A stretch of DNA of 64,000 nt from Actinoplanes derwentensis (GTDB taxonomy: Bacteria > Actinomycetota > Actinomycetes > Mycobacteriales > Micromonosporaceae): assembly GCF_900104725.1 (NCBI RefSeq), contig NZ_LT629758.1:6090501-6154500 (forward strand). The letters are read 5' to 3'. The position numbers and the translations under genes are program-made. A model generated the notes under the pieces. The model was not told the DNA's origin and searched no databases. It worked only from the letters and a program-made list of their open reading frames with translations. The stretch's first letter is position 1, and every line of letters starts with the position of its first letter. Positions 8,341 to 18,623 of the stretch are shown in pieces.

Positions 8341-11078
8341 GGGCGTTCCCCGGAGAGCCGGAACTGTTCGCGCAGGAGGCGTATGTCCAGCCGTACGGTG
8401 CGCCCGTCGTCGATCAGGGTCAGCACCGGGTAGTTGTCCACGTTGAAGACGCGCTGCAACGTGCTGACGAACCCGGTCGCGCGGGCGGGGATCTCGCCGG
8501 CGCGTTCGGCGAGGACCGCCGCCGGCAGCACGCCCTTGGCCTCCACCAGGGCGCGCACCGCTGCCTCGACCTTCTTGATGTCGAGGCGACGGGGCGTCAG
8601 CGCGTGCTGTGCCGCGAACAGTTCGCTGTTCTTCAGCTCCTCGACGAGGTCGGCGTTGCCGGACGTTGTCGCAGGTGTCGGCGAGGCTTGCGGGATGTCG
8701 AACAACGCCTCGCCGGCTGCGGCGGGTGCGACCGTCGGTTTACGGCGTGACTTGGGCGCGGCAGGCGCAAGCTCGGGGGTGATCGTTGCCGCAGAGGTAG
8801 TTGTTTGCCACCAGTCCGGGCTGCGTACTTCGACAGCTGACCAGCCCGCCGGCACCTCGGTCACGTGCGGCAGGAGGAAGGCCAGCAGAGGGATGGTGAC
8901 CTCGGCCAGTGATGCCCCGCCGTGGTAGCCGGCCTTACTGGGCCGGTAGCGCAGCTGCGGGTCCCACAGCGCGATGATCCGGTTGTCCGGGGCGACGACC
9001 CGCGGCCCGGTCAGCTCCACCTCGCCGAGGCTGGCTGGACCGGGACCGGTCCGGTGCCGGGCGGAGGTGCCGTCGGCCGCTCGCACGTGTTCACCGCCGC
9101 GTTCCAGGACGTGCCCGTGGTCGCTGGTGATGACGACGGCACGGCCGGAGGACCGGGCGAGATCGAGCAGGCTGCGCAGGAAGCCGACATCGCCGAGCTG
9201 CCATCCGGCCTCGCTGCCTTCCCTGCCGTGGGCGAGTGACTCGTCGACCGTGTTGATCACGACGGCGACCAGGTGACCGGAGTCCGCCACCGCGTCGGCC
9301 AGGTCACCGGCGAACACCTCGCCGGGCCCGCCGCGAGCCGGCCCTTTGTGGAAGATCTTGGCGTCCTTGCCCCATCGGCCTTCCGTGAAGAAGCGCTTCT
9401 CGTTGTCCTGGGTGCCGCTGCGAAGAGCACCGGCGAACAGCGACGTTCGAGAGACGGCGGTCAGGGTGGGCAGGGCTGCGACGACGCCGCGTCGCCGCGA
9501 GGTCCCTGACCCGGCGAGCGGGTCGTACTCCACCCAGTGCTGCGACAGCTCGTCGGCCAACTGGATCGCAACGGCTGCGCTCATGCCGTCGAGCACGACG
9601 AGAAGGACCCGGCGATCGGCCCGCAGAAGGGGCTCGACGACACGCGGGAGCAGGTTCTCGACGGTGAGCAGCCCGCCGTCGTTGCCGGGCCCCGCGGTGG
9701 CCCAGGCCTGTAGCCGGCCCGCGAACGCCTGGTCCAGGTCGCGCCGTCGTTGCTGGGTCCGTTCGTAGATCTCCCGGAACGCCGCTTGCAACTCGGGATG
9801 CACGTCGTCGCCGGCCCAGACGTGGTCCGCCGCCACGTCCACCCAGCCCCAGTCGGAGATCTGCCGGTCCACTCCGTCGGCGACACTTGCCGGTGGTTGG
9901 ACCTGTTCGCCGAGCCAGCGGACCAGTCGCTGCGCCATCTGGATCCGGCGGACGCGTTCGGGTTCGGCGGCGGCCAGTTCGTGGTCAACCAGACTGCTGA
10001 CAGCCGTGCCGAGTGCCGGGTCGTCTGCCTTGTGCAGGGCGGCAAGGAGCGCGGTGGCAGCGGTGCCGATTCTGCGGGTGAATCCGGTACGCAGGATGGG
10101 GCTGTCGGCAGCGCTGGAAACCGCCCCGAACTGAAGCAGCAGTTCTTCGGCACGGTCCAGCACGGCGTGCCCGTGCCGCTTGGCCTCTGATTCCGGCGCG
10201 GACAGCATCCCGCGGACCACCTGGACGACGGCGTCAGCGAAACCGGTGACGGTCGCGTCGTGGTCCAGTTTGCCGAAGTACTGGTCGATACGTCCCCTTG
10301 CTCGGATCGCCTCATTGCCACGGGTCCGCCAGACCGCATGGCAGACCAGTCCGAGCGGCAAGGCGTCGTCGCCGTGACCGGCGTCGACGAGCGCGAACAA
10401 CGCGCGTGCAGGACTCCCGTACTGGCCGGTCAGCCACGACTGGAGGCCTTCTCGTTCGGCGGCCCGCAGTAACCCGAACCCTTCGACAGCCCCTGGCTCT
10501 GCGCTCCAGCGCAGCAGGGCGTCGACGTCGAGATCGTCGGGTCCCGCTCCACGCCGGTCGAGACCGAGACGTACGGCCGCGAGGTGCCGCAAGGCGACGT
10601 CACGGGTCAGCACCGGCGTGGTCAGCTTCGGCCAGCCCGCGGGCGGCATCGCGTCGACCAGCGCTTCTCCGGCCCATGCTTCCTGTTCCAGGGCGCTGTC
10701 GGGTTGCCGGGCGCCGAAGGCCTCGACGACCAGGTCCCACGGTTCCATGGTGATGATTCGATGACGGAAGACGCGGCTGCGGACACCGTCACCGAGCGTG
10801 GCTTCGGCAAGGTCGGTGAGCAGCACCAGCACCTCGTTCGGCCGGTCGGTGACCAGCTGGTCCCAGATCGCCAGCGGGGATTCGCACGCAACGACGCGGG
10901 CGATTCTCCCGTCAGGCAGCGCGATGGTCTCATCGTGCGGCCAGGCCGGCTCGGCGCGCAGCAGGATCACCGGGTACGTACTGCCGTTGCGATGCCGTTC
11001 GAGTTGCTGCGCGACCTTCTGCCGCAGGGCGATCGGGTTGACCCGCAGCGCTCGAGCCGGCACGGATGCCTGAGTCAC
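8337..11078 (-). CDS. pglZ: BREX-2 phosphatase-like protein PglZ
   Basis: With the GTG at 11078 this is a 913-aa protein. That start gives a GTGA overlap with the pglY stop and places GGAG 9 nt upstream, matching the 4-nt overlaps downstream; another in-frame GTG lies at 11093. The PglZ domain of the alkaline-phosphatase superfamily shows the metal-binding strand LLVVLDGMSA (about residue 495) and the SDHGH motif in VVITSDHGHV (about 653). The C-terminal 250 residues include a proline/alanine-rich linker and a final winged-helix-like segment ending in a PVLTLIDDGRTVRLD region. PglZ is the hallmark gene shared by BREX subtypes. In Streptomyces coelicolor Pgl it offsets the toxicity of PglX. 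Confidence 0.93.
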   Translation of the reverse strand: MTQASVPARALRVNPIALRQKVAQQLERHRNGSTYPVILLRAEPAWPHDETIALPDGRIARVVACESPLAIWDQLVTDRPNEVLVLLTDLAEATLGDGVRSRVFRHRIITMEPWDLVVEAFGARQPDSALEQEAWAGEALVDAMPPAGWPKLTTPVLTRDVALRHLAAVRLGLDRRGAGPDDLDVDALLRWSAEPGAVEGFGLLRAAEREGLQSWLTGQYGSPARALFALVDAGHGDDALPLGLVCHAVWRTRGNEAIRARGRIDQYFGKLDHDATVTGFADAVVQVVRGMLSAPESEAKRHGHAVLDRAEELLLQFGAVSSAADSPILRTGFTRRIGTAATALLAALHKADDPALGTAVSSLVDHELAAAEPERVRRIQMAQRLVRWLGEQVQPPASVADGVDRQISDWGWVDVAADHVWAGDDVHPELQAAFREIYERTQQRRRDLDQAFAGRLQAWATAGPGNDGGLLTVENLLPRVVEPLLRADRRVLLVVLDGMSAAVAIQLADELSQHWVEYDPLAGSGTSRRRGVVAALPTLTAVSRTSLFAGALRSGTQDNEKRFFTEGRWGKDAKIFHKGPARGGPGEVFAGDLADAVADSGHLVAVVINTVDESLAHGREGSEAGWQLGDVGFLRSLLDLARSSGRAVVITSDHGHVLERGGEHVRAADGTSARHRTGPGPASLGEVELTGPRVVAPDNRIIALWDPQLRYRPSKAGYHGGASLAEVTIPLLAFLLPHVTEVPAGWSAVEVRSPDWWQTTTSAATITPELAPAAPKSRRKPTVAPAAAGEALFDIPQASPTPATTSGNADLVEELKNSELFAAQHALTPRRLDIKKVEAAVRALVEAKGVLPAAVLAERAGEIPARATGFVSTLQRVFNVDNYPVLTLIDDGRTVRLDIRLLREQFRLSGERP

Positions 11079-14000
11079 GGCACGATTCTCCACGTCACCT
11101 CGATGGCACCGGTGCCGTGGTCGGCAGCGAAGGCCCGTACCTGCTCGACCGCCTCGTCCACAGTGGCGGCGGTCACGGTGACTCGCCCGGCAGGCGGAAC
11201 CCGGTCCTCACCGCCCTGCTTCGGAGGATCGATGATCGGCGGGGTGACGATCGGCGTCGTCGGTTTGCGTGTCGCTCGGCGCAACAGTTCGGTGGCGGCA
11301 CTTCGCGCACGCCCGAGGACGGGTGCCAGCGGAGTCGTCAGCTCATCGGCACGGGCGGCGGCACGTACCTCCGCGAGGATCGATGCGGCCTCGGTGGCGT
11401 GCGGCTCCGACAGGCCGGCGATGATCTCGAAGGTCTCCCAGGGCGCACCGGACAGGGCCGAGGACACCTGAGAAGCGCTCTTGACGCTGCGCCCGGTACG
11501 GTCGGCCGGGCCGCCGAGGTCGGCGCGGGCCAGCCGCTCGATGACCTCCACCGCCGGCAGCCGCTCCTCCAACGCCGCGAGCAACTCGGAGGCGGCGCGG
11601 GCGGTCGCCAGCCGTCCCGGACCGGACTCCAGGTCGATCTCCAGCCACTTCGCATGCTGTTCCAGACGCGCGACAAGATCGTCGGCGGCGGCGCGATGCT
11701 GGGTCGCCTGCCGGGCCAGGTCCCGCCCGAAGATCGTCATCAGCCGGCCCCGCCGCAGCGCAGCAGACCGGAAACCGAAGATCGCAGTCGCGCGGCTCTG
11801 GGCTTCCTCCCAATCCTGCGGGCTGGGCAGCCGCTGCTCCCGCAACGTGTAGTCGGCGTTGATCCGTCCGGGCTCCGGTGGTGGGCTGACCTCGCCGCCG
11901 TGCAGGAAGAACGCCCGGTCGGTCTGCTCGGCGAACGTCGCCACCACGAGCTGGGCAACGATCGGGTCGAGGCCGCGCGGGTTCGGGTCGTCGATCCAGC
12001 GCAGCAGGTCACCGACACGGATATCGCCGTCGATGCCCTCGCTGGCGGCCTTCTGCTGGAAGTGCTGCGCCCAGCGGCTCTCGATGACGAACGCCGCCTC
12101 GTGCATGGTGCCCAACTCGAGAGGGTTAGCGATACGCCGCATGATCTGCCGGTGCGGCCGGTCCACCTCGACGCGGCCCTCGGTCGATTCGACCGCCTGC
12201 CGGACGTAGTCGAGGACCGTCTTCACATCGGCTGCCTTGACCAGGTCGCCCTTGCGGTCGGGGTCGAAGTCCGGGTGCGCCGGGTACTGCTGGGTGAGCA
12301 TCTGGTCGCCGAGGCTTCGCAGCGCGTCGGCGAACGCCGCCCCGATCGGCAGCTTCGGCTCCAGAACCCGGGTGAGCGGCTGCAGATGATCGTCGAATCC
12401 GATCCGGACGTCGGTCGGAAGCTTGGAGGCCAAGCCGTACGCCTGGCGCAGCACGTTCTGCATCTTGGTCAGCAACGCGCTGCGCTGATTGGTCAGCGCA
12501 CCGTGAGCACGACGCCGATCGTCGGGGTTGAGGTGCTCGGCGTGGCTGTCGAAGCGCTGACCTTCGAGCAGTTTGTCGATGATCACGAGCTTTCCTAGCT
12601 CGTTGAGGCGTTCCACGGTCAGTGCGGCCGGGATCCAGCACACCGTGCGTGCGGTAGTCCTGCTGAGCAGCTCCTGCACACGGTTCCGGTCGTCGGCCGG
12701 GCCGTGGCTGCCGTCGTCGAACGGGTAGTCGATGATGATCCGCCAGTTGGACGGGTTGTCGGGGTGGAACGACTCGTCGCGGATGTCGTTCTGGTCGCGC
12801 ACGTTGCCGTACACCAGCTCGATGGTCCGGCGGCTGCCGCGCCAGGTGAGACCGGCTTCGGTGAAGAATGAGTCGTTCCAGGTCACGCCGAGCTGCTGCC
12901 ACAGCAGTCGCTGAACGATGTGCTTGCGGGCACCCTCGTTGTCGTAGTGCTTTGCCGTGGACAGCACGCTGCCCACGTCGACGCCGACCAGTTCCAGGGA
13001 GACGACCGGGTCGTCGCCCTCGCTGATCCGAATCTCCGGAAACTCGCCGGCCCAGTCGCCCAGCTTCCGGGAAACCTGAGCGACCTCACCGCCGGGAATG
13101 GGGCTGGTGATGCTGCCGTGGTTCAGCGCCGACAGCCGCCGGGCCGTCAGGTTCCGCAGGGCCGGCACACTCGGCGCCAGCGACGCCAGCAGCAGCGTCT
13201 TGATGAGCCGGTCGTCGCCGGTAAACGCGCGCACCCGGCCGGCCACGTCGGGCGGGAGGGTGGCACCGCGGAGGGCCGCGTCCAGGTCGTCATCGGTCAG
13301 GCTGTACTGGCCTAGCAGGTACGGGCGCATCTTGAGGGCGTACAGCTTCTGGGCCATCTCGAACTCGGCCTTGAGTTTCTCGGTGAACGGCTGGTCACCG
13401 CCGCTGCTGATCACGTCGTAGAGGTCGCCGATCGGCACGAGCTGGCCGAGGCGCAGCGTGTCCCGGCGGTCGACCAGCAGTTGCCGCATCAGCTTCAGGG
13501 CGGTGCGGGAGCGCTGCAGCGCGCTGGAGACGTGCACGAGCGTGGAGAGGAAGGCCGGGCTGAACGGGTACGTCGACCGGAACGCGTCGATGTCGGCGCC
13601 GCTGGCCGCGTCGGTGCCCAACAGGGTGTCGAAGACCTCCCGGCGAACCTTGGTGGTGGCGTCGAAGGCACGGGAGATCGCGGCACCAGCCTCGTCATTG
13701 CGGGGCTTGAGGATCCGGCGGCGGGCGATCTCCGGGAGGTTGCGGTCCTCCAGCTGGATGACGTCGAAGCGGCCGCTGGCCAGGTTGAGGGTGTCCTGGT
13801 AGCTCAGCTCGTTGGCGCCGGTCACCTCCTCGCCGACGAGTTCGCGCAGGTCACGCTGCCGGGCGATGAAGCTGACGATGGGAATCGGCCGGCGGGTGTT
13901 GCCGCCTTCGACGAAGTTGGTGATCTTCTGGATCTCGCGGGAGACGAACTGCTGATCGCCGATCGAGTTGGCCAGCCAGAGGATCAGCTCGTCCAGGAAG

Positions 14001-14806
14001 AGGATCAGCCCGTCGTACTCGAGTTCTTCCTTGGCGTGCCGGCTGATCTCGGTCAGGCCGCGGTCCAGGGAAATGAACGCCTCGGCGTCCTCACGGGCGT
14101 TGCTGAAGAAGCCCTTGTTCCAGGTGGTCAGCAGGTCGTTGACCATCTTGCGGCGCAGCTCGTCGGAGTAGGTGCCGCCGAACGCCTGATCCAGCAGCTC
14201 ACTGGTCCAGAACTTCTCGGTCTCGCCCCATTCGTCTTCGGTGTCGCCACCGGGCAGCCCGTCGATGAACTGTTTGTCCCCGATACGGCGGCGCAGGTCG
14301 GCGGCCTGCTCCAGCAGCGCGTCGGTGCGGTGCACCGCTGGGATGGGCTTGTCGGGGTGCAGCGCGCGCACCGTGTCGACGTAGCCGCCGAGAACCCGCT
14401 GCTCCAGCGAGCGAGCATCAAGCAGGTGGTACGGGATGAGCAGGAACTTGCGCCCGTCAAGCCATGCACTGTGCTTGTTCAGCAGCGGCGCGAACTCGTC
14501 CCGGCCTCGGGCCGCCTGGTCGCCACGCAACAGTGCGTGCAGCACCGCCATGAAGTGCGACTTGCCGGAGCCGAACGAGCCGTGCAGGTAGGCGGCCTTG
14601 GAGGCGTGCCCCTCGATCGCCGACCGGATCAGCCCGAGCGCCTCGTCGAAGTTGCCCAGCAGCCGGTCGGTGACCACGTACTCCTTGAGCGTGGCATTGG
14701 CGTTAGCGACGCTGTCGGCGAGCTGGAGGACGAAGTCGCTGGTGCTCGTCCGCTCCGGGATGTCGATGACCTCACGGAGCAGCGGCATGGCGCTGGGCTG
14801 TGACAT
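11075..14806 (-). CDS. pglY: BREX-2 large ATPase PglY
   Basis: This 1243-aa protein carries an N-terminal P-loop GSFGSGKSHF (76-85) and a Walker B-like segment YDGLILFLDELILWL, within a large ATPase fold (the DUF6079-like BrxC/PglY group). The rest is mostly helical. It is encoded downstream of pglX after a 145-bp gap (14807-14951) and overlaps pglZ by 4 nt. The gap contains a minus-strand TTATAC (14822-14817) 10 nt before the ATG, which could be a -10 box for a nearly leaderless message, but I see no good -35. PglY is essential to the S. coelicolor Pgl phenotype and is assumed to power the complex. Confidence 0.93.
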   Translation of the reverse strand: MSQPSAMPLLREVIDIPERTSTSDFVLQLADSVANANATLKEYVVTDRLLGNFDEALGLIRSAIEGHASKAAYLHGSFGSGKSHFMAVLHALLRGDQAARGRDEFAPLLNKHSAWLDGRKFLLIPYHLLDARSLEQRVLGGYVDTVRALHPDKPIPAVHRTDALLEQAADLRRRIGDKQFIDGLPGGDTEDEWGETEKFWTSELLDQAFGGTYSDELRRKMVNDLLTTWNKGFFSNAREDAEAFISLDRGLTEISRHAKEELEYDGLILFLDELILWLANSIGDQQFVSREIQKITNFVEGGNTRRPIPIVSFIARQRDLRELVGEEVTGANELSYQDTLNLASGRFDVIQLEDRNLPEIARRRILKPRNDEAGAAISRAFDATTKVRREVFDTLLGTDAASGADIDAFRSTYPFSPAFLSTLVHVSSALQRSRTALKLMRQLLVDRRDTLRLGQLVPIGDLYDVISSGGDQPFTEKLKAEFEMAQKLYALKMRPYLLGQYSLTDDDLDAALRGATLPPDVAGRVRAFTGDDRLIKTLLLASLAPSVPALRNLTARRLSALNHGSITSPIPGGEVAQVSRKLGDWAGEFPEIRISEGDDPVVSLELVGVDVGSVLSTAKHYDNEGARKHIVQRLLWQQLGVTWNDSFFTEAGLTWRGSRRTIELVYGNVRDQNDIRDESFHPDNPSNWRIIIDYPFDDGSHGPADDRNRVQELLSRTTARTVCWIPAALTVERLNELGKLVIIDKLLEGQRFDSHAEHLNPDDRRRAHGALTNQRSALLTKMQNVLRQAYGLASKLPTDVRIGFDDHLQPLTRVLEPKLPIGAAFADALRSLGDQMLTQQYPAHPDFDPDRKGDLVKAADVKTVLDYVRQAVESTEGRVEVDRPHRQIMRRIANPLELGTMHEAAFVIESRWAQHFQQKAASEGIDGDIRVGDLLRWIDDPNPRGLDPIVAQLVVATFAEQTDRAFFLHGGEVSPPPEPGRINADYTLREQRLPSPQDWEEAQSRATAIFGFRSAALRRGRLMTIFGRDLARQATQHRAAADDLVARLEQHAKWLEIDLESGPGRLATARAASELLAALEERLPAVEVIERLARADLGGPADRTGRSVKSASQVSSALSGAPWETFEIIAGLSEPHATEAASILAEVRAAARADELTTPLAPVLGRARSAATELLRRATRKPTTPIVTPPIIDPPKQGGEDRVPPAGRVTVTAATVDEAVEQVRAFAADHGTGAIEVTWRIVP

Positions 14807-14951
14807 GCCGCTTACCGTATAACTCCAGCGCTGAAGCTGACACGACGCTCCGCCAGGTGACCGCTAGAACGATCACTGGCACTTCCCCGAGCGGCGGAGC
14901 CGAGCCGACTGCTGTCGACCCGGCTAATCACCCTTTAGCCTGATCTGCGGC

Positions 14952-17900
14952 TTACGCCTTCGCCCGGCGCCCGCGGGTCGGCTTCGCCGGCCGCCAGGAA
15001 GTCATGGCCTCGTCGGTCAAATGCAGCCGGCCAGCGGTTTCGAAAAGGAACCCGGTGTAGGTGTCTGCCGGGGACTCGCCCCAGACCGGATCGAACGCGC
15101 CGTGCCACTGACGCACCCACGGCAGCACCTCGCGCAGACCTGCGAGCAGCGGAAGCAACCGTGCCGCATCCCAGTCATCCTCCTGCTCACGCGCAACGAT
15201 CAAGGTGGACAGGGCCTGCGCCTGCTCCCGCTGATCCCAGCCAGCCCACCCGATCAGCAGCGACGGGGCACCGTCACGGCTGCCCCCCGGATAGGAAATA
15301 AACCGCTCCTTGGGTACGTCGAGCTTGCCCCGATGCCGCCAGTAACTGGTCTTCAAAAAGTCCGCCGAGCCGTACTTCGGCGGCACCGGTATTTTCTTCC
15401 GGAACTCCCGCTTGGCCGCCTCGTCCGGCAACGCGTCCTCCTCGCGCTGCAACTCCCACACGTGCTCCCAGTCGGCCCGCTTCGCCAGCCCGGAATCCTT
15501 GTAACGCAATGCCGCCAGGTGCGGCACATGCTCGTCGGCGATCAGGTCCGCGATTACCTTGCCGAGGTCCTGACCCGGCGCATAAAGACCAGCCACCGAT
15601 AGTACGTCTTCGTCACGCCGCAACTCGTCGGCAAGCTGCGAGGTGGTCAGCGGACGAGGCTGCTCTATACCGTCGACGTGGTGGAACCACAAGTCCCACG
15701 CCTCGCACCGGTCCAGGAGCCAGTCCCGCAGCGCTTTGGCCTGCATTGCGTCCCAGCCCTCAGTGGCCCAGCGGCGCTTGCACTCGGGCCGCTCGATCAG
15801 CGCAATGTTGCGGTTGCCCTCGATGACCGCAATCCGCTGCTTCACCACCGACTGGTACTCGGCCGTCCAGTGCTCAGGCAACTCGGTGATCGGCGTTGAC
15901 CCGTGCCGCGCGAACCACTGCGTCTCCAGGCCTTCGTCACGCATCTTGCGGGCCAGCACGATCTCGAACGCCCGCTCCCCGAGTCGCAACTCGGGCACCG
16001 ACTCAGCCGGAGCGATCAACTCGTCGTCCAGCAACCCGTAGAGCGAGTAGACCTGCCAGTCCAACTCCTCCTGCAGCGCGATCATCCGAGCCCGAATCGA
16101 ATGCCACTCCCGCTCAGCGGCAGACAACCGCTCCCGACTCGGCACCCCAGAAGCCGCGATCTCCGCTGGCCGCACCGCAGCAAGCCGCCGCGCCAGCCCA
16201 TCCAACTTCCGGGTCAACCCCAGCGGGTACGACGTCGGCAGCGGAAACTCCTGCAGCTTGGTACCGGTGAACTCGTAGAAATCTTCGAAAGGAACAGTCG
16301 TCTGACGTGCGCCGCGAGAGTCAACCGTACTGCCTTTGTTGTGACTTACCTGCTTGAGCCAGAAGCAGGCGGTCGAACTGTTGAGCACCCCGAGCAGCCG
16401 CAGGTGATCGTCCTCCGACGCCCCCTCCACCAGCTTAATCACCGGCGCTGAACGGTTGAAGGCCTTGCCACCCCGATCCAACACAAAGTGGTTATGCGTA
16501 GCCACAAACGCGAAAGAAAGAGACCACTCGTTCGCCTTCTCATCTCGCGGAATTTGATGCCATTCAAACCAAGGCCGGGCGTCACTGAAATAGGTCCCTC
16601 GCGAGAATGTAGCTCGGTTTCCGAGATCATTCCTAGAAGGCCACAAGCGTTTCTCATGCTGCGGCATAACGGCTAGCTGAACCAGCCTTCGGTCTGCGTC
16701 ATAGGGGTAGAAAGCGTGGTCTCCGTCAAGAGTCGCCCAGTCGCGCTGCTCATCACCCACCACCAGCCGGCGATGGTAGTCGCCTTCGACTTTCAGGCGC
16801 GCGAAAGCAGCAGCCGGTGCGGTCATGGCTTCGTCTGCGCCCATAACTCCATAGAAGCCGATGCGAAACAAATTTGATCCAAGATTGACGGCGGAGGCAG
16901 TCTCGATCGATTGCAGCAGACCGCCTGCGCCGCCACCGGCCAGACTCCACGGAAAGTTCGCGAGAGCCGACCGAGATGTGTCGGCGACGCTGATCCACTG
17001 ACTTTCGGATCCGGGAGTGTCGACCTGACAAACGATGGCCTGCCATACGAGGCCTTTCCGAGGGTCAGACGGAGCGCTCGGTTCGCCGCGAATACCCATG
17101 ACCGTTCGGATCGTACTGAATCTGCCTACGTTAGTGTTGCGGCCGGCCAGGATTACAGTCGGGGTGCCATGGCCGGGAATGTAGGCGCCGGAAGTGTCGA
17201 TGACGTGCGTCAGGTTAACCTCAAGGGCGAACAGCTTTTCGATCATCTTCTTGCCGAACTCGCGCTTCATGAACGAGTTGGCGGTAATCTGGCCGACGAA
17301 CCCGGCGTTCTTGCCTTCGCCGTCGCCCTGCTTCGCCAGTTGGAAGAAGCGCTGCGCGAATGGGACCGACAGCGCGTACTTGCCGGAGCAGGCGTCGTAC
17401 ATCTCGCGGTAGGCGTCGTTGAGGCCCTTGTCCTTGACCGTGATGTAGGGCGGGTTCCCGACCACGACGTGGTAGCTGCCGGCGGTCAGGATGCCCGGGT
17501 GCTCGGCGACGTCTTCGGTCGCGTAGGCGAACTCGGTCATCGGGTCCCCGCCGAAGAGCGTGCCCGCCCGGTGCTTGATCAGCGAGTCGCCGACTGCCAA
17601 GTGCATTGGGAAGACGTAGTCGGCCGCCTCGGCGAGCGTCGTGATCCCGCTGGCGCGCAGAGCCGCTACCAGCAGGCGGAACCGGGCGATCGCGACCGCG
17701 AACGGGTTGATGTCGACGCCGTGCACCGCGTCCAACGCCAGCCGGACGCGCTCGTGGGCGTCTCGGTTGGGCGCATGTCTTTCCCATTGCTTGAGCAGCC
17801 GATCGAACGCACCGAGCACGAAGTGGCCCGAGCCGCAGGTAGGGTCGATCATCTTGACCTGGTCATGCCCGAACTCGTCGATCGCCGGAGTCAGTGTCAG

Positions 17901-18539
17901 GTCGAGGATGAACTCCTCGACGAACTCCGGGGTTTGTAGGAGGGCGTAGGTCTTCTTGGCGTACTCGGAAAGGTCTTGATAGAGGTCGCCGAGGAACCGA
18001 GTGTCCCAGAGTTCGTCGCGGAAGATGTGCACCAGATCGCCGGACTCGCCGCGGCGGCGCCAGAAGCTGATCAGTTCCTTGGCGGCGTCGTGTGACATCG
18101 GGATCTGGTAGAGCGGGTTGTGCCGCTTGTCGAAGAGCGACTTGCCGGCCTGGGTGCCGCCGATCGCGTCGAACCCCTGGTGCAGCCAGTCGCGCAGCGT
18201 CTTGTCCGGCTGGTCGCGGAAGAACTGCGCCTCCGCCTCCTCGGCCAGCACTAGCCGGTCGCCCGGCCCGGCCAGGAACGGCTCCGGCAGCAGACCGTTG
18301 TCCTCACAGAAGCGGACGAAGACCGTGCCGAGAACCCACGCCACCGCGGCCTGGGTGACCCGCTCGTCGCGCCAGACTGTCCAGGTGGCGGCGGTGCGGC
18401 CGACCTCGAATGCGCGGTCGTACTCGCCGCGCAGCCGGAGGCGCACCTCCTCGACCGACTCGACCTGCTCCCGCAGGTCCTTTTCTAGGGTCTTGACCTG
18501 CTTCTGCAGGTCACTCAAGAGCAGTTTGCGGTCGATCAC
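14952..18539 (-). CDS. pglX: BREX-2 adenine-specific DNA methyltransferase PglX
   Basis: This 1195-aa N6-adenine methyltransferase starts at a GTG. An N-terminal coiled coil (LQKQVKTLEKDL and on) leads to the Rossmann methylase core with AdoMet motif I MIDPTCGSGHF (about 232-242) and catalytic motif IV VVVGNPPYIT (about 359-368). A long C-terminal half, with the YPGG and GWAG segments near the end, probably recognises the target. In BREX, the methyltransferase marks a non-palindromic host site to separate self from non-self. In the Pgl model it modifies phage DNA and is controlled by the PglW kinase. It heads the pglX-Y-Z-brxD-brxHI run. Confidence 0.95.
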   Translation of the reverse strand: MIDRKLLLSDLQKQVKTLEKDLREQVESVEEVRLRLRGEYDRAFEVGRTAATWTVWRDERVTQAAVAWVLGTVFVRFCEDNGLLPEPFLAGPGDRLVLAEEAEAQFFRDQPDKTLRDWLHQGFDAIGGTQAGKSLFDKRHNPLYQIPMSHDAAKELISFWRRRGESGDLVHIFRDELWDTRFLGDLYQDLSEYAKKTYALLQTPEFVEEFILDLTLTPAIDEFGHDQVKMIDPTCGSGHFVLGAFDRLLKQWERHAPNRDAHERVRLALDAVHGVDINPFAVAIARFRLLVAALRASGITTLAEAADYVFPMHLAVGDSLIKHRAGTLFGGDPMTEFAYATEDVAEHPGILTAGSYHVVVGNPPYITVKDKGLNDAYREMYDACSGKYALSVPFAQRFFQLAKQGDGEGKNAGFVGQITANSFMKREFGKKMIEKLFALEVNLTHVIDTSGAYIPGHGTPTVILAGRNTNVGRFSTIRTVMGIRGEPSAPSDPRKGLVWQAIVCQVDTPGSESQWISVADTSRSALANFPWSLAGGGAGGLLQSIETASAVNLGSNLFRIGFYGVMGADEAMTAPAAAFARLKVEGDYHRRLVVGDEQRDWATLDGDHAFYPYDADRRLVQLAVMPQHEKRLWPSRNDLGNRATFSRGTYFSDARPWFEWHQIPRDEKANEWSLSFAFVATHNHFVLDRGGKAFNRSAPVIKLVEGASEDDHLRLLGVLNSSTACFWLKQVSHNKGSTVDSRGARQTTVPFEDFYEFTGTKLQEFPLPTSYPLGLTRKLDGLARRLAAVRPAEIAASGVPSRERLSAAEREWHSIRARMIALQEELDWQVYSLYGLLDDELIAPAESVPELRLGERAFEIVLARKMRDEGLETQWFARHGSTPITELPEHWTAEYQSVVKQRIAVIEGNRNIALIERPECKRRWATEGWDAMQAKALRDWLLDRCEAWDLWFHHVDGIEQPRPLTTSQLADELRRDEDVLSVAGLYAPGQDLGKVIADLIADEHVPHLAALRYKDSGLAKRADWEHVWELQREEDALPDEAAKREFRKKIPVPPKYGSADFLKTSYWRHRGKLDVPKERFISYPGGSRDGAPSLLIGWAGWDQREQAQALSTLIVAREQEDDWDAARLLPLLAGLREVLPWVRQWHGAFDPVWGESPADTYTGFLFETAGRLHLTDEAMTSWRPAKPTRGRRAKA

Positions 18540-18623
18540 CCGATGACTTTAGCCGCCGAACAGGCTGCTGAAGAGGACCGTCTTGGCCTGGTTGTCGACC
18601 GTTTGGCGGAAGATCGCGCCGCT

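Noticed and set aside
11066..12598. A 510-codon plus-strand frame opposite pglY
   Set aside because: Composition is rich in Gly, Arg and Asp in the way antisense high-GC frames are; pglY is clearly the gene.
13481..14803. A 440-codon plus-strand frame opposite pglY
   Set aside because: Shadow of the pglY frame with no domain and no ribosome-binding site of note.
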